From Microcaldota archaeon (lineage in GTDB: Archaea; Micrarchaeota; Micrarchaeia; Anstonellales; Anstonellaceae), in the NCBI GenBank assembly GCA_021813025.1, contig JAKAME010000001.1, positions 1-64,000 on the forward strand: a stretch of 64,000 nt of DNA, in the 5' to 3' direction. How positions within the stretch are numbered: position 1 is the first letter of the stretch; each line of letters starts with the position of its first letter. This document shows positions 32,536 through 41,539 of the stretch, in pieces. The notes below the pieces were generated by a model. That model saw only the letters and a list, made by a program, of their open reading frames with translations. It made no database searches and was not told the origin of the DNA. Position numbers and translations under genes: made by a program.

Positions 32536-34084
32536 ACTCGCCGGCTTTGTCAACAAGCTGATAAGGCGGGAGGAGGACAAGGCGCCAGTGCAGGCGCCAG
32601 TCGTTCCCTCGGAACCTGTTTCTTCTCCTCCGAAAAAGGAGGAACCTGCGCCAATCGTAAAAGTGGAGCCAAAAAAAATAGAAACTCCAAAGCCGGCTCA
32701 GAAAGTTGCGCCAATTATTTCCGCGCCAAAACCTGTTGAGAAGCCCGCGCCGGTTATTTCCATTCCCCAACCGAAGCCGGCCGAGAAAGCAGCGCCTCCT
32801 GTCTTTGTTCCAGAGCCGAAGCCCGCTCCAAAAATTGAGCCCGTTGTTTCCATGCCGGCTCAGAAGCCTGTTGAGAAACCAGCGCCTCCAACCCCTGTTT
32901 CGGAACCCAAGAAAAACATCCTTTCATCAATCTGGCCGTTTGGCGGAAAAAAGGAGGAAAAGAAAGTTCCTGCGCCGCAGCCGGCGCCTAAACCTATTCA
33001 AACAAGCTCGCCGGCTGTGATGCCTGAGCCAAAGAAAGAAGGGCCTGCCCCGGCAATGAAGACTGCCCAGACCATAGCCGCTTCCCCTGCCATCACAACT
33101 GCCGCAAAACCAATCGAAACCGCCCCTGAAATCGATGACGCAGGCTTGGCGCGCTTGGAGAAAAAATCAATGTCTGATGCCGAGCGCGAGATGAAGGTGA
33201 GGATGGGGCTTGGAAAATCCATGCTTGGCTTCATCGCGCCAACAGTAACTATAGAGGAAAACGACGTGCGCGACTTGCTTGACGAGCTTGAGCTGTCGCT
33301 GCTTGAATCAGACGTGGCTGTTGAGGTTTCAACTGAGGTGACCAAGCGCCTGCGCTCCACTCTTGTTGGCATGAAAGTAGGCAAGAATGAGATGCAGGAG
33401 GAAGTGCAGAGGCAGCTGCGGATGGTCCTGACAGATGTCATGACTTCGGCCAGCGCCTTCAACTTCCTTGAGAGAGTGCAGCAGAAGCCAAGGCCCGTGA
33501 AAATCCTTTTCGTAGGCCCAAATGGGGCTGGCAAGACCACCACAATGGCCAAAATAGCCCATCTGCTGATGGAGGCAAGGCTGAGTGTTGTATTTGCGGC
33601 AGGAGACACATTCCGTGCGGCAGCAATTGAGCAGACCGAAGTGCATGCCAAGCGCTTGGGCATACCAGTGGTCAAGTCAAAATACGGCGCAGACCCCGCC
33701 TCGGTGGCTTGGGATGCGGTGAATTACGCGAAAGCGCACCAGACAGACGTCGTGCTGATTGATTCGGCAGGCAGGCAGGACACCAACGCCAACCTGCTGG
33801 ACGAGCTGAAGAAGATAAACAGGGTAATTTCGCCTGACTTGAAAATCTACATAGGCGAGAGCATAGGAGGCCATGCTCTGATGGAGCAGGTGCGCGCATT
33901 CCATGAGGCCATTGGAATAGATGGCGCAATTCTCACCAAGCTTGACTGCGACGCAAAAGGCGGCACGGCTCTTTCACTTACGCATGCCACCGGAGTGCCC
34001 ATCCTCTACTTGGGCACGGGGCAGGGCTATGAGGATTTGGAAAAGTTCGATGCAGACAAGGTGGCTGGGCAGATACTGACGTGA
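32513..34084 (+). CDS. ftsY: Signal recognition particle receptor FtsY
   Basis: Residues about 215-523 of this 523-residue protein are the NG GTPase: GPNGAGKTTTMAKIAHLL (P-loop), DTFRAAAIEQTEVHA, LIDSAGRQDTN and TKLDCDAKGGTALS. After MFGLLKDKLAGFVNKL, a membrane-seeking amphipathic helix, comes about 180 residues of Pro-Lys-Ala-rich repeats (EKPAP, VSMPAQ) in place of the acidic A domain. FtsY docks SRP-ribosome complexes at the membrane. It overlaps prefoldin alpha by 23 bases. Confidence 0.95.
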   Translation: MFGLLKDKLAGFVNKLIRREEDKAPVQAPVVPSEPVSSPPKKEEPAPIVKVEPKKIETPKPAQKVAPIISAPKPVEKPAPVISIPQPKPAEKAAPPVFVPEPKPAPKIEPVVSMPAQKPVEKPAPPTPVSEPKKNILSSIWPFGGKKEEKKVPAPQPAPKPIQTSSPAVMPEPKKEGPAPAMKTAQTIAASPAITTAAKPIETAPEIDDAGLARLEKKSMSDAEREMKVRMGLGKSMLGFIAPTVTIEENDVRDLLDELELSLLESDVAVEVSTEVTKRLRSTLVGMKVGKNEMQEEVQRQLRMVLTDVMTSASAFNFLERVQQKPRPVKILFVGPNGAGKTTTMAKIAHLLMEARLSVVFAAGDTFRAAAIEQTEVHAKRLGIPVVKSKYGADPASVAWDAVNYAKAHQTDVVLIDSAGRQDTNANLLDELKKINRVISPDLKIYIGESIGGHALMEQVRAFHEAIGIDGAILTKLDCDAKGGTALSLTHATGVPILYLGTGQGYEDLEKFDADKVAGQILT

Positions 34085-34132
34085 AAAGGGGCTATGGCGC
34101 TGCCAAAGGCGCCTTCCGCGGGGCCGCCGCCA

Positions 34133-34142
34133 CTTTAATTAA
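34133..34142 (+). promoter_or_regulatory. TATA box after ftsY
   Basis: CTTTAATTAA lies 49-58 bases past the ftsY stop and about 27 bases before the ATG at 34165, marking an independent leaderless transcript. Confidence 0.6.
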
Positions 34143-34164
34143 CCTCCTCCTCCAACCCACCATC

Positions 34165-35337
34165 ATGACGGTCCGCCTCGAGCAGATTGTCCCCCGCGCG
34201 GTGCTTGAGCAGGTGCACCGGATAAACGAGCAGCCGGGGGAAGGCTACTTTTCCTCCGGCGCGCCAGTGCGCAGAAACGCAGGCTTTGGCGGCGAAACTT
34301 CCCGCTTCACTGAGCTGGAAAACGGCCAACTGGCCGGCGCGCCCGCCGAGGACGGCATGCCTCCGCTGCCAAGCCTTGACTTCATAGCCCCGCCGCCCAT
34401 GCCAAACCCGCTGGCGCAGCAGGGGCTGGCCGAGGTGGGAATTGCCCGCAGCTTCATGGAACAGGTGGAGCGCCGCCTGATTGAGAAAAGCAGGCACGGG
34501 GCGCCCAAACCTTGGCTTACGCCCACCCGCACGCCTGACGAGGAAATAGCCGAGCGCCTGGCGCCATCCATCAGCCAGGCGGCAGGGGCGGTGGCGCAAT
34601 GGCTTAATCAGGACTGCAACGGCAACATGGCATTGATGCAGAGGGTGCTGGACCGCTTCTGGGCCAAATGGGCCGTGGAGCGCTTCGCCAGCCCGGATTT
34701 GAGCAGCTTGCTTATGATGGCGTATGAAGAGGTGCTGTCTGAAGAGGGAGGCAAGCCTGTGCAGGGCTTGGAGAGCTGGCCTGCTTTGCGCATAGAGCCT
34801 GCGGTGCTGAGGCCCCTGAGCGAGCCCATGGCTGTGAGCGTGCAGACCCAGCAGATACTTCTTGCCACCCGCCACGGGCCGGAGAGGCCTGATGAGGGGG
34901 GCGGGCAGGAGCCTGCCTCAATTGCGGGAGTGCAGCCGGCCATAGGCCCAAGGCGGGAGGATGAAGTGGAAGTGCGCCTTGTTTCTGTGCGCGAGATGCT
35001 GCGCAGATATTTCCAAGGCAGGCCTGCCGAATACGCGGCCGCTCTGGCTGGCGCGCTTGATTTGGAGAGGGGCAACTGGAACGCCTCGCTGATTGGCGCG
35101 CGCCTGAGCAGCGAGCGCTCGCGTGTTGGCGCTGCGGGCGTGTGCATAAAGCTTTGGCAGGTGGTGCGCGGCAGGCACAGCACGCCTCCGCGCAAGCCTC
35201 AGGAGGTGGCCGCATGGGGGGCGGCTCCATTGGAGGAGCCGATGGTGTGGGAGCTTGCGCCGCGCTGGCTGCCCCTTGACTTGGGGCAGAAGCTGCGCCT
35301 GCTCATGGGCTGGATTGAGCAGAGCGAGGCAGGATAA
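34165..35337 (+). CDS. Hypothetical protein
   Basis: This 390-residue protein matches no family I recognise. The start at 34165 is chosen from the TATA spacing; the frame is open back to the ftsY stop. Residues 1-110 include a low-complexity Pro stretch (PPLPSLDFIAPPPMP); 140-230 are helical (AGAVAQWLNQDCNGNMALM); the C-terminal 100 residues are helical with many Arg and Leu and end LGQKLRLLMGWIEQSEAG. There is no signal peptide, membrane segment or nucleotide motif. It converges with pheT. Confidence 0.55.
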   Translation: MTVRLEQIVPRAVLEQVHRINEQPGEGYFSSGAPVRRNAGFGGETSRFTELENGQLAGAPAEDGMPPLPSLDFIAPPPMPNPLAQQGLAEVGIARSFMEQVERRLIEKSRHGAPKPWLTPTRTPDEEIAERLAPSISQAAGAVAQWLNQDCNGNMALMQRVLDRFWAKWAVERFASPDLSSLLMMAYEEVLSEEGGKPVQGLESWPALRIEPAVLRPLSEPMAVSVQTQQILLATRHGPERPDEGGGQEPASIAGVQPAIGPRREDEVEVRLVSVREMLRRYFQGRPAEYAAALAGALDLERGNWNASLIGARLSSERSRVGAAGVCIKLWQVVRGRHSTPPRKPQEVAAWGAAPLEEPMVWELAPRWLPLDLGQKLRLLMGWIEQSEAG

Positions 35338-35342
35338 GAAAC

Positions 35343-37028
35343 TCATTCTGTGACAACAACCCCGCGCCCCATCAGCGCAGAGGCCTGCAGTTCGAATAGC
35401 GCGGCTGGCTGCTCAAGGCCGAATGACTCCAAAACTGCAGGGTGCACTTCGCCAATCAAGCCGATTGGGGAGGAGAGCACAGAGGCCGACTGACTGCCCG
35501 CCGGTTCGGCCGGGCCTTCGCCGCCCCCGATTCGCAAACACACCCGCGCCGAGCGGCCCGGAATGAAGCCTTCCATGTCGGTTTCCTCCAGCGCCAGCGC
35601 GATGCCCAGAGCCGAGCCAACGCCCTGCAGGTGCGCCCAGCTTTCCGAAAAGCAGGATTTCGGATGCATTGCAATTGCGGCGAAATGCTCGGACTGGACA
35701 AAGTCGGCCGCCTTTGACGCGCCCGGCCCGCCTTCCGGCTCCTCCACAGGCCCCACCTCGTAGAGATAGATTGGCAGGGGCTGGGATTTGGAATGTGAGA
35801 GGATGCCGAGCAGGTTTGGATAAAGCCACGGGCGCAGGGTGGTGAATTCTTCAGTGAGAGGATTGCTCACTTTGAGCGCAGGCCCTTCTGCGCGCGAGTT
35901 GGCAATGACTTGCTGGTTGGTGAGAATCCAGCTCATGGCCTCGAAATAGCCCAAGCCGAGCGCAGCCTCGTGCAGCGGGCCTGAGGAGTCCTGCCGCGCG
36001 CCCGTTGCGCCGAATGACGGCAGGTGCATGGGCAGCTCGTTGTAGCCAATCGAGATGGCGATGTCTTCTATCAGGTCGGCTTCCCCAAGCAAATCCGCGC
36101 GGAAAGCCGGCGAATGCACGCTGCGCCCGCTGACTGCGTGCCCCATGCGCGAGAGATGGCGGGCAATGGCGGGCGCGTCCAAATCAACGCCAAGCAGCTT
36201 TTTGGCAGAAGCGATTGGCAGGGGCGTCACCTGCGGCTCGAAGACGCGGCAGGGCTTGGAATTGATTTTCACTTCCTCCACCTGCCCGCCCCGGTCGGCC
36301 AGTGCGGCGCAGAGGATGCTGACAGTCACTCGCACCGCCTGCTCGCTGGTGCCTGTGCAGTCTATGAGCAGGTCATGGCTTGAGAGGGTGACGCGCGTGC
36401 GCTCGCCGTTGATTATGGGCGGGAATGAGAGCACGTCTCCGTCCGCATCCACAATCAGCGGGCATCGCTCGCCGACCAGGTGCGCATAGGCGCGCCCCTT
36501 CTCATGCTCGACAAGTATCTGGCCCGGAGTCATGGGCGCGCTCTTGCCCAGCGGGACGAAGCGCGCCTCGCTCCGGCCAACCGCCTTGTATGTGAAAGGC
36601 GGGCGTATTGCCATCATGTCATGCAGGCCTATGGCCATCTTGCGCCTGCCCCTGCCCAGAGTGTCGTGCAGCTTTTCCTGCAGCTGGATGAGCGACTGGA
36701 GGGACTCCTCGTCGAGAACCACGTTTCGCACAAGCGCGCTGCCCAAGACAGGACGCACGTTGCGCACAGACTCGTCAAGCGCAAAATGCACTTTGGCTGG
36801 ACCGGCTTTGTAGATTTTTGGCTTGGCGGTGCGCCAGCTAAAGCAGGAGCGCGCGATGCCCTCAACAGAGAGCCAGTCGGGCCTGTTGGGGGTGATTTCA
36901 AGCGCCAAGTCGTCGCCCTCCTGCCCCTCCAGCGGGATTCCCAATGACGTGAGCGTGGGCTCTATCTGTTGGGGTTTGAGGCCTGAAAGCTTGCACAGGC
37001 TGCTGGCGGAGACGTGGATGAGGGCCAT
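35343..37028 (-). CDS. pheT: Phenylalanyl-tRNA synthetase beta chain (archaeal type)
   Basis: This 561-residue protein has the archaeal/eukaryotic PheT length, without the bacterial tRNA-binding N-terminal domain. LALEITPNRPDWLSVEGIAR, RRKMAIGLHDMMAIRPPFTY and FPPIINGERTRV belong to the B3/B4 domain; LGVDLDAPAIARHLSRMGH and ADLIEDIAISIGYNELPMHLP to the B5 domain; and GYFEAMSWILTNQQV and VSNPLTEEFTTLRPWLYPNLL to the catalytic-like core. It pairs with PheS (not in the window) to charge tRNA-Phe. Confidence 0.96.
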   Translation of the reverse strand: MALIHVSASSLCKLSGLKPQQIEPTLTSLGIPLEGQEGDDLALEITPNRPDWLSVEGIARSCFSWRTAKPKIYKAGPAKVHFALDESVRNVRPVLGSALVRNVVLDEESLQSLIQLQEKLHDTLGRGRRKMAIGLHDMMAIRPPFTYKAVGRSEARFVPLGKSAPMTPGQILVEHEKGRAYAHLVGERCPLIVDADGDVLSFPPIINGERTRVTLSSHDLLIDCTGTSEQAVRVTVSILCAALADRGGQVEEVKINSKPCRVFEPQVTPLPIASAKKLLGVDLDAPAIARHLSRMGHAVSGRSVHSPAFRADLLGEADLIEDIAISIGYNELPMHLPSFGATGARQDSSGPLHEAALGLGYFEAMSWILTNQQVIANSRAEGPALKVSNPLTEEFTTLRPWLYPNLLGILSHSKSQPLPIYLYEVGPVEEPEGGPGASKAADFVQSEHFAAIAMHPKSCFSESWAHLQGVGSALGIALALEETDMEGFIPGRSARVCLRIGGGEGPAEPAGSQSASVLSSPIGLIGEVHPAVLESFGLEQPAALFELQASALMGRGVVVTE

Positions 37029-37268
37029 GAGGATTACCTAGATTTTTCGCCGAGTGAGCCAGTCGCGCGCGGCAGCCAGCGGGCTTGCCGGGCCTGACAT
37101 CACGCGGTATTGGCGCGTCGGGAGTTGGGCTTGAATGATTTTAAAGCGCATGGACGGCTCGGACGTCGGAAAAGAGCGGGATGGAAAAGATGGAGGGGAG
37201 GCACGGCGAAGGGAAACCTGGCCGGGATGGCCCGCTCTTTTTGCTTTTTTATTTTTTCGCGCAGCCAT
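37029..37268. other. Intergenic spacer with a possible 37-codon frame
   Basis: Between pheT and the winged-helix gene, the minus strand offers a frame of 37 codons at 37038-37151 (MRFKIIQAQLPTRQYR...RDWLTRRKI). Its first codons coincide with a TATA-like CTTTAAAATC, so the stretch may only be a promoter and leader. I do not annotate it as a gene. Confidence 0.35.
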
Positions 37269-38102
37269 TCATTTCACCCTCTGTATCCTGCCGGCCTTGC
37301 AAAGCTTGTCCAGCGCGTCCTCCACCCGCTGGCCGCCCACGCCAAGCGAGCGGGCCACCTCGCGGATGCTCATCGAGCCGTCATGAGCGCGCAGCCATTC
37401 CATAAGCTCCTCCTCAAGCACCGAATCCGGCAGGTGCTCGAGATGGCGGATGCGGGCCTGCAGGGACTGGATGGCCTGCGCATCAAGCAGGGCGCGCTTG
37501 GCATCAGCCTCGCGCTGCGCTTCCATCGGCCTTATGCGGGCCTGCAGCTCCTTGAGCTGCTTTCCCATGGCCTCGAGCTGGAGATGCATGGCCTGCGAGT
37601 CTTCGGAAACAAGAGCCAGCGCGTCAGAGAGAGCCTGAGAGAGGTGGCGGCTGAATTCGCCGGAGGCAGGCATTGCGCCGGAGGCCGAGAGGGTGAGCAA
37701 GAGCAGATGCCATGCCTGCAGCCGCCGCACGGCAGGATGCTGGTCCGCTCTGCGCGTGTATTCGGCCTCCGCGCCCCTGCGCGAGAGGCGCAGGCGGATG
37801 AACTGGTGAGGCCTGCCCTGCAAATCCAGCGCTTCGGCCAGCTCAAGCAGCAGGCCGTCGCGCGATTGCGAGAGGCTGCTGAAGCCCAAGTCGGCAAGAC
37901 CGGATGCCCACTGCTGCGGGGAGCCCGCCAAATTTAGCGGGACTGAGAAGTGCTCTGCTGAGACATCGGCCGGCGAGCCGGAGGGAAGCAAGCGGCGAAG
38001 CTGGTCTGCAAGAGGCTGGGCTGGGTCCGGGAGGGAAGAAGGAACAGACATTGATTGGATGTCTGCGGGTGCGAGGCCTGGCTTAGTTCTTTTTTGGCTC
38101 AT
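37269..38102 (-). CDS. Coiled-coil winged-helix protein linked to HerA/VirB4-like ATPase
   Basis: In this 277-residue protein, residues 1-170 are mostly helical with a Leu-rich, hydrophobic patch (WHLLLLTLSASGAMP). Residues about 172-225 form a coiled coil (KQLKELQARIRPMEAQRE). The C-terminal 45 residues are a winged-helix/MarR-like DNA-binding fold (GSMSIREVARSLGVGGQRV then LCKAGRIQRVK). The start overlaps the end of the ATPase gene by 20 bases; ATG 38051 is an alternative. The overlap and shared strand indicate that the two proteins work together. Function unknown. Confidence 0.6.
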   Translation of the reverse strand: MSQKRTKPGLAPADIQSMSVPSSLPDPAQPLADQLRRLLPSGSPADVSAEHFSVPLNLAGSPQQWASGLADLGFSSLSQSRDGLLLELAEALDLQGRPHQFIRLRLSRRGAEAEYTRRADQHPAVRRLQAWHLLLLTLSASGAMPASGEFSRHLSQALSDALALVSEDSQAMHLQLEAMGKQLKELQARIRPMEAQREADAKRALLDAQAIQSLQARIRHLEHLPDSVLEEELMEWLRAHDGSMSIREVARSLGVGGQRVEDALDKLCKAGRIQRVK

Positions 38103-39690
38103 CAGACACCTCGATTAAGACCAGTTCGTTTGGCGACACGCCAAGCGAGCGAGCGGCAAGGCGCGAGAAGAGGGACACCAGCGGCTCCTCAGGCACGCCA
38201 ATGCCGCGCATGAATGAGAGAATTACCGAGCGGCTCAGGCCCCAGCCAAGCAGCAGGCGGGCCAGCTCGTCGGCAGCCAGCGTGCGGTCGGCACGCTCGA
38301 AAGCATCGCACACCTGGCTGATTTGCGGGTCGGTAAGCCCGAGGCGCCAGAGGCGCTTGCGCAGCACTTCACGCTCCACTTCAATGTCCATGTCACCCAC
38401 CCTCATAATGAACGATCTGGCCGGCTCCTCCCCCTCGATTCGCACAAGGAATGGCGCGGCAGCCTCGTCCGGCCTGTCCCAGCCCAAGCGCAGCAGGGCG
38501 CAGCCCACCGGCAGGCGCTCCAGCTCGTCCGACAGCCCCTGCGGAATCTGCAATGACTGGCGCAAGGATTCGCGATACTCATGCAGACTAAGCCTGAAGG
38601 CAAGAAGGGTGCCCGCGTTTGAGAAAATCGTCTTGGAAAGGTCTGTCGGGTTCTGGCTGGCCACTATGAGGCCGAAGGCGTATTTGCGCCCCTCGCGCAG
38701 GATTGCGACCAAATCCGAGCGCTCGTCCTGCGCGATTTTCCATGCCTCGTCCGCCACAACCAGCAGGCGCAGGGAGCGGCTCGCGCTCCAGCCTGACGAG
38801 CGCATGCGCTCCTTGAGCATTTGCAATATTGTGAGGCCGGCCAATGAGCGGTGGGCTTCGTGCGGCAGGCCGGAGAGGTCGACAGACACCACGCCGCTGC
38901 CTATGAGGTCGTCAAGGCGCAGGCCGCCGGAGCGGGAGAAATAATCCGCGCCTGGCGGGCAGAAGAATTCGAGGGTGGAGATGGCCAGCATCAGCTCCTC
39001 GTCATCCTTGCTCTTTTTGGCCCGCTTTTTGAGCAGGATGAGGGCATCACGCAGGGTGGGCAGGCGCGATGAGGATAGCGAAGCCTTGAGAGGCTTGTCC
39101 GGCGCGAGTCTGCGGCGCTTGAAAGACTCCTGCATCACTTCCTGCAGAATTCTTGCGGCGCGCGGATGGCCGTCAAGCCCGCCGAGGATTTTGAAAGATT
39201 CCACAAGCTGCTCGATGCGGAAGCGGGGGGTGTGGGCAAAGGGTGAGTGGGAATAGGGATGGGCAGGGGCGGTTTCATTTTTTCTTTTTCTCTTCTCTTT
39301 CTTTTCCGGCCTGCAGTCCAGCACGTTGAGGCCCGCGCCGCGCGCAAGCGGCACTACCCTGCCGCCCGCCTGCTCCACCCAGGGAGTGTATTCTCCTGCC
39401 CAGTCAAGAATTAGCGAGGGAGTTGCCCACTGATGCCACGCCCGGGTGATGAATGCCTTGATGAAATAGGATTTGCCGCTGCCTGTCATGCCTACCACTG
39501 CCAGGTGCGGGTTGGCCAGAGTGTGGAAGTCCCAATAGACAGGCACTGCCATCAGGCGGCTGCGGCCCAGATAAAGGCCGGCATCGGAGGAGGCGAGAAG
39601 GAGGTGGGCAGGGGGCTCGGGCGGACGCACCCAGATGCGCCTGCGCGCGAGGTCGCGGCTGTAAAGGGATTGGGGCTGCAAAACGCTCAT
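38083..39690 (-). CDS. HerA/VirB4-like DNA-pumping ATPase
   Basis: This 535-residue FtsK-HerA superfamily ATPase has Walker A VVGMTGSGKSYFIKAF, the HerA-type SLILDWAGEYTPW, Walker B LRLLVVADEAWKI and sensor FGLIVASQNPTDLSKTIFSNAG. In the middle, a Lys/Glu/Pro stretch (EKKEKRKRKNETAPAHPY) looks inserted. A C-terminal region of helices follows. The N-terminal domain that VirB4/TraC proteins carry is missing, and the next gene upstream resembles it. The ATPase may drive DNA or protein transfer through a membrane complex. Its substrate is unknown. Confidence 0.82.
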   Translation of the reverse strand: MSVLQPQSLYSRDLARRRIWVRPPEPPAHLLLASSDAGLYLGRSRLMAVPVYWDFHTLANPHLAVVGMTGSGKSYFIKAFITRAWHQWATPSLILDWAGEYTPWVEQAGGRVVPLARGAGLNVLDCRPEKKEKRKRKNETAPAHPYSHSPFAHTPRFRIEQLVESFKILGGLDGHPRAARILQEVMQESFKRRRLAPDKPLKASLSSSRLPTLRDALILLKKRAKKSKDDEELMLAISTLEFFCPPGADYFSRSGGLRLDDLIGSGVVSVDLSGLPHEAHRSLAGLTILQMLKERMRSSGWSASRSLRLLVVADEAWKIAQDERSDLVAILREGRKYAFGLIVASQNPTDLSKTIFSNAGTLLAFRLSLHEYRESLRQSLQIPQGLSDELERLPVGCALLRLGWDRPDEAAAPFLVRIEGEEPARSFIMRVGDMDIEVEREVLRKRLWRLGLTDPQISQVCDAFERADRTLAADELARLLLGWGLSRSVILSFMRGIGVPEEPLVSLFSRLAARSLGVSPNELVLIEVSDEPKKN

Positions 39691-39702
39691 GCGCCATTCC
39701 CC

Positions 39703-40494
39703 CTAGAACGTCTGGTCCTCCAGCTCTTCCTTGCTCATGGGAATCCATTTCTGCCATTCTGCCGCGCGCAAGAATTCTTCGCCTCGCAGGGGTGCTACTG
39801 AGCATGAAAGCGAACCGGACAGCACGGCCGAGGCTTCCTGCGCCTGCGAGCGGGCGCGCTGCAAAGCCTCCTCGCGCGTGAGGCCGGCGGCGGTGGTGAG
39901 AGCCCATGCCGACACCTTCATCGGCCGCTCTCCTCCCGTGAGGCGGCGGATTTGGGCATTGCATGACTCGATGTCGCGCTCCAATTTGGCCGCCTCGTCA
40001 GAATCCTTCTGCCCCCGCAGGCGCGCGCGCCGATGCTCTGCCAGGCTGCGGCGCTCCTCCAGACGCTGGATTTGCTGTGAAGTGTCAAGCGGGCACACCA
40101 GAAGAGTGAGCGAGAGAGGATAGCGCAGGCCTCCAATCGCCTTCTCGAACAGCTCCATCATCAGAGCCTGCTGCCCCTGCGTGGAGAGAGTGGCCGAGTC
40201 GCGAAGCTGCACGCCCAAGCACACGCTGGCCCGCCAGCCACCCGAAGTGCGCTGCAGCATCACATCTTGTGAGGGGGGGAATTCGCAGTCTCCTTCAGAC
40301 ACGCGCAGGCGGGAGGCGGAGGCAAGGGCAGGGCCCAGCATCCAGCCAAGGCGCCACACAAGAAGGGAGAGAAAGAAGAGGAGAGCTGCGGGAAGAAGAG
40401 CCAGAGGCTCGCCCAAAACCCAGGCGGCTGCCATGCAGAGCAGCCCGCCCGCCAATCCGGCGAGGGTGATGGATTTGTTCGATGCCGCATCCAT
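39703..40494 (-). CDS. Membrane protein resembling PrgI plus the VirB4 N-terminal domain
   Basis: This 263-residue protein starts MDAASNKSITLAGLAGGLL; two hydrophobic helices at about 8-50 (LAGGLLCMAAAWVLG and LLPAALLFFLSLLVW) give a PrgI/VirB3-like hairpin. The cytoplasmic part has the strand pattern of VirB4/TraC N-terminal domains: YPLSLTLLVCPLDTSQQIQRLE, a long charged helix, then WALTTAAGLTREEALQRA and SCSVAPLRGEEFLRA. It lies 12 bases upstream of the ATPase gene. I infer a membrane anchor for a split VirB4-type ATPase. Confidence 0.55.
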   Translation of the reverse strand: MDAASNKSITLAGLAGGLLCMAAAWVLGEPLALLPAALLFFLSLLVWRLGWMLGPALASASRLRVSEGDCEFPPSQDVMLQRTSGGWRASVCLGVQLRDSATLSTQGQQALMMELFEKAIGGLRYPLSLTLLVCPLDTSQQIQRLEERRSLAEHRRARLRGQKDSDEAAKLERDIESCNAQIRRLTGGERPMKVSAWALTTAAGLTREEALQRARSQAQEASAVLSGSLSCSVAPLRGEEFLRAAEWQKWIPMSKEELEDQTF

Positions 40495-40504
40495 GAATGG
40501 GACC

Positions 40505-41134
40505 TTAGAGCAGTATGCGCACGTCCGTGCTGGGCGAGCTTTGCGCCACAAGGCGCTTGAACTCGGCCGGGTCTATGCGCAGGTCTGAGAGGTAATTGTA
40601 ATGATACGGGACGACTACCTTGGGCTTGATGTCAGCCACTGCCGAGGCAGCCTCGGCCATGTCCATCGTGTAAGTGCCGCCTATGGGCAGGATGGCCACG
40701 TCGCACTTGTAGCCTGCCATCTCTTGTATGCGGTCGGTGTCTCCTGCAACATAGACGCGCACGGGCGGAGAGGAGCCGAAAGCGAGTATGTATCCAACCC
40801 CTGTTCCGCGCGGATGGAATTGCTTGCTTGGATTGTAGGCCTGCACCGCCTGTATTGTGATTGAACCCAGTTTGAAAGACTGGCCGGGCGAGACTGACTG
40901 GCCCGGATGCTTGCAGCTTGGGCTGGCGATGAGCGTGGTGTTTGGCTTGAGGATTGATGGGGCGGGAACGCAATGGTCGAAATGGCCGTGGGTGTGAAGC
41001 ACAAGGTCGGCGGGCTTGGCGCCCCGCGGCAAAACATAGGGGTCTACATAGATGACTAGGCCCCCGTACTCGAAAGAAACGCTGGAATGCCCATGGCAGG
41101 TGATTCGCACGCCGCCGACGGTGGTGGTGTTCAT
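40505..41134 (-). CDS. Metallo-beta-lactamase-fold hydrolase (UPF0173-like)
   Basis: This 209-residue hydrolase of the MBL superfamily carries the metal motif VLHTHGHFDHCVPA (H-x-H-x-D-H) and later metal ligands in VYVAGDTDRIQEM (Asp) and VVPYHYNYL (His). ITCHGHSSVSFEYGGLVIYVD is the typical N-terminus of the UPF0173/L-ascorbate-lactonase-like group. The substrate is unknown. It ends ten bases before the membrane-protein gene on the same strand but could be a housekeeping passenger. Confidence 0.85.
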   Translation of the reverse strand: MNTTTVGGVRITCHGHSSVSFEYGGLVIYVDPYVLPRGAKPADLVLHTHGHFDHCVPAPSILKPNTTLIASPSCKHPGQSVSPGQSFKLGSITIQAVQAYNPSKQFHPRGTGVGYILAFGSSPPVRVYVAGDTDRIQEMAGYKCDVAILPIGGTYTMDMAEAASAVADIKPKVVVPYHYNYLSDLRIDPAEFKRLVAQSSPSTDVRILL

Positions 41135-41202
41135 GGCCTCCCCATTAGAGAAGGAAGATGGGTTATAAGAAGCTGATGGAGAAAAGCCGCCTTTTTCTTT
41201 TT

Positions 41203-41538
41203 CTAAATCCCGCGCTCGCTGAAATCCGAATCCTGCCCGCCGACCGCCACGAAATGAATCGGCATGAGGGCGTCCAGCGGATTGCCCAATTTCGGCGAGG
41301 CTCCGGCCTGAGGCTCGTAATACACCATCTCGCGGCCGCGCTGCACCACGTGCGAGAGTATGCGCCCGTCAGGCTCTGTAACTGTAAGAGTGGTTGTGCC
41401 GGGGCCGACGCCTATGTTGATTATGCGCTTCTGCTTGCCCACCTCAACTGAGAAGGAGTGGAAGGCGCCGTTCTGCGAGACTGAGATGCGCTTGACCTTG
41501 GTCCAGTCGACCTTGGAGAGGAAGGCGCGCAAATCCAT
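41203..41538 (-). CDS. Hypothetical protein
   Basis: This 111-residue protein starts at the ATG directly after the preceding small gene; a longer frame upstream lies over that gene and was rejected. The N-terminal 75 residues look like a beta domain (VKRISVSQNGAFHSFSVEVG, GVGPGTTTLTVTEPDGRI). The C-terminus is irregular, ending AVGGQDSDFSERGI. There is no recognisable family, membrane segment or metal motif. It probably forms one unit with the 76-residue gene. Confidence 0.5.
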   Translation of the reverse strand: MDLRAFLSKVDWTKVKRISVSQNGAFHSFSVEVGKQKRIINIGVGPGTTTLTVTEPDGRILSHVVQRGREMVYYEPQAGASPKLGNPLDALMPIHFVAVGGQDSDFSERGI

Positions 41539-41539
41539 C

